Positions 63,374 through 64,000 of a stretch of DNA of 64,000 nt are shown here, piece by piece. The notes beneath the pieces were generated by a model, which worked only from the letters and a program-made list of their open reading frames with translations, was not told the origin of the DNA and searched no databases. This DNA comes from BM003 sp963699835 (GTDB lineage: Bacteria > Pseudomonadota > Gammaproteobacteria > Steroidobacterales > BM003). Where the stretch lies: positions 496,001 to 560,000 of the forward strand of contig CAVOVJ010000003.1 of the NCBI GenBank assembly GCA_963699835.1. The letters are read 5' to 3'. The translations under genes were made by a program, and so were the position numbers. Every line of letters begins with the position of its first letter. The stretch's first letter is position 1.

Positions 63374-64000
63374 TGCGCCTGTTTAGCGTCGCCGGCGTTT
63401 GCATGCTGCTGGCGATTCTGTTTACAGCGTCGGCGAGCGCAACGCCGCAATCGACGCTGTCGGATGCCTGGGCCCGTTACAGCCGCGACGCGGCGCAACA
63501 GAGCCCGGCCTACCGGTTTCCCTATCAGCATTGTTTTGACGAGGCGGCACAACGCCACGAGATGCCGGTGACGCTGCTTCTGGCGGTCGCGCGCGGCGAG
63601 AGCGACTTTAACGTGACAGCGCGCTCGAAGGCCGATGCGCACGGGCTGATGCAGATTCTGTGGCCCGGCACTGCTCAGGATTTGGGGTTCAGTCGCGTCT
63701 CCGAGCTGTACGAGCCATGCCGTAACGTCGATGCGGGGACACGTTATCTGAAGCAAATGCTAAAGCGCTATGACGGCGACCTCCACCTGGCGCTTGCCGC
63801 CTATAACTATGGCCCACGGCGTATTCCGGTCGGTGCGGAGGTGATCCCGCAGGGCGCGCAATGGTACAGCGGCTATATTTTCCGCCATCTCCGTTATGTA
63901 CTCGGTGACGGCAGCCGTGCCGTCCCGTCCGGCACTGCCTACGATGCCGAACGCAAGATCCTGCTGGTTGAATTTGCCGCGCCCTACCGTGCCGAGGCAT
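63370..64000 (+). CDS. Lytic transglycosylase, SLT domain (truncated by window end)
   Basis: At least 210 residues from ATG 63370 (second ATG at 63373). Signal peptide (about 1-24), then an SLT domain: catalytic Glu in RGESDFNVTAR, GLMQILWPGTAQDLGF, YEPCRNVDAGTRYLKQML and LALAAYNYGP. Cleaves peptidoglycan strands in the periplasm. A Cys pair (HCFDEA and EPC) may form a disulfide. It closes the visible cluster; the C terminus lies beyond the window. Confidence 0.88.
   Translation, partial: MMRLFSVAGVCMLLAILFTASASATPQSTLSDAWARYSRDAAQQSPAYRFPYQHCFDEAAQRHEMPVTLLLAVARGESDFNVTARSKADAHGLMQILWPGTAQDLGFSRVSELYEPCRNVDAGTRYLKQMLKRYDGDLHLALAAYNYGPRRIPVGAEVIPQGAQWYSGYIFRHLRYVLGDGSRAVPSGTAYDAERKILLVEFAAPYRAEA

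Overview
The window is about 64 kb of high-GC chromosome from a gammaproteobacterium. The opening order prs - rplY - pth - ychF is a classic gammaproteobacterial housekeeping string. The content (LiuR-controlled leucine catabolism, two-gene acetoacetyl-CoA/hydroxybutyryl-CoA module, cd1 nitrite reductase and NorCB, several acyl-CoA dehydrogenases, Gram-negative class D sortase) suggests a facultatively denitrifying heterotroph, possibly of a marine or sediment lineage. The taxonomic placement beyond class is inference.

Layout. 1-4.2 kb: end of prs, rplY, pth, ychF, tRNA-Met, a DUF2520 protein. 4.2-9.6 kb: liuR with two LiuR-type operators and the isovaleryl-CoA dehydrogenase / methylcrotonyl-CoA carboxylase operon. 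9.6-10.3 kb: a gene-free stretch with a cluster of DnaA-box sequences beside an AT-rich tract. 10.3-19.6 kb: PrsW-type membrane protease, hydrolase, WS/DGAT acyltransferase, SDR, acyl-CoA dehydrogenases, M20 peptidase, lysophospholipid acyltransferase. 19.8-21.5 kb: a c-di-GMP-I (GEMM) riboswitch in front of an FAD-linked oxidase. 21.5-25.9 kb: GIY-YIG protein, stand-alone aspartokinase-like kinase, S9 peptidase, membrane-anchored NUDIX protein. 25.9-33.1 kb: an operon of DsbD-like transporter, redoxin and an AttEFGH-like ABC system. 33.1-38.4 kb: lipoprotein, membrane proteins, FAH-family enzyme, hemN, SirB2, His-rich transporter and four tandem ~118-bp repeats. 38.4-45.7 kb: D-aminoacylase-like amidohydrolase, hydrolase, DsrE protein, phaB, phaA, flavodoxin, SDR. 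45.9-47.3 kb: class D sortase and its likely substrate. 47.4-49.7 kb: Prx-Grx fusion, Dps and OxyR around a shared control region. 49.7-57.8 kb: small membrane protein, norC, norB, a DNR-type regulator, a NirS with an extra cytochrome c domain, and a TonB-dependent heme-type receptor, with two FNR/DNR boxes. 58.1 kb to the end: an eight-gene envelope cluster (secreted helical protein, two lipoproteins, ExbB-like and ExbD-like proteins, two small proteins, a lytic transglycosylase) that I cannot assign to a described system and consider the most interesting part of the window.

A global caveat: between 12.5 and 63 kb about fifteen otherwise well conserved genes are interrupted by single-base frameshifts. 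Where the family pattern lets the reading be repaired, most are fixed by removing or adding one base in a short run (four such events in phaA alone, one in dps). This looks like residual indel errors in the assembly and not mass gene decay, so I annotate these genes across the breaks as single genes and say where the shift lies.
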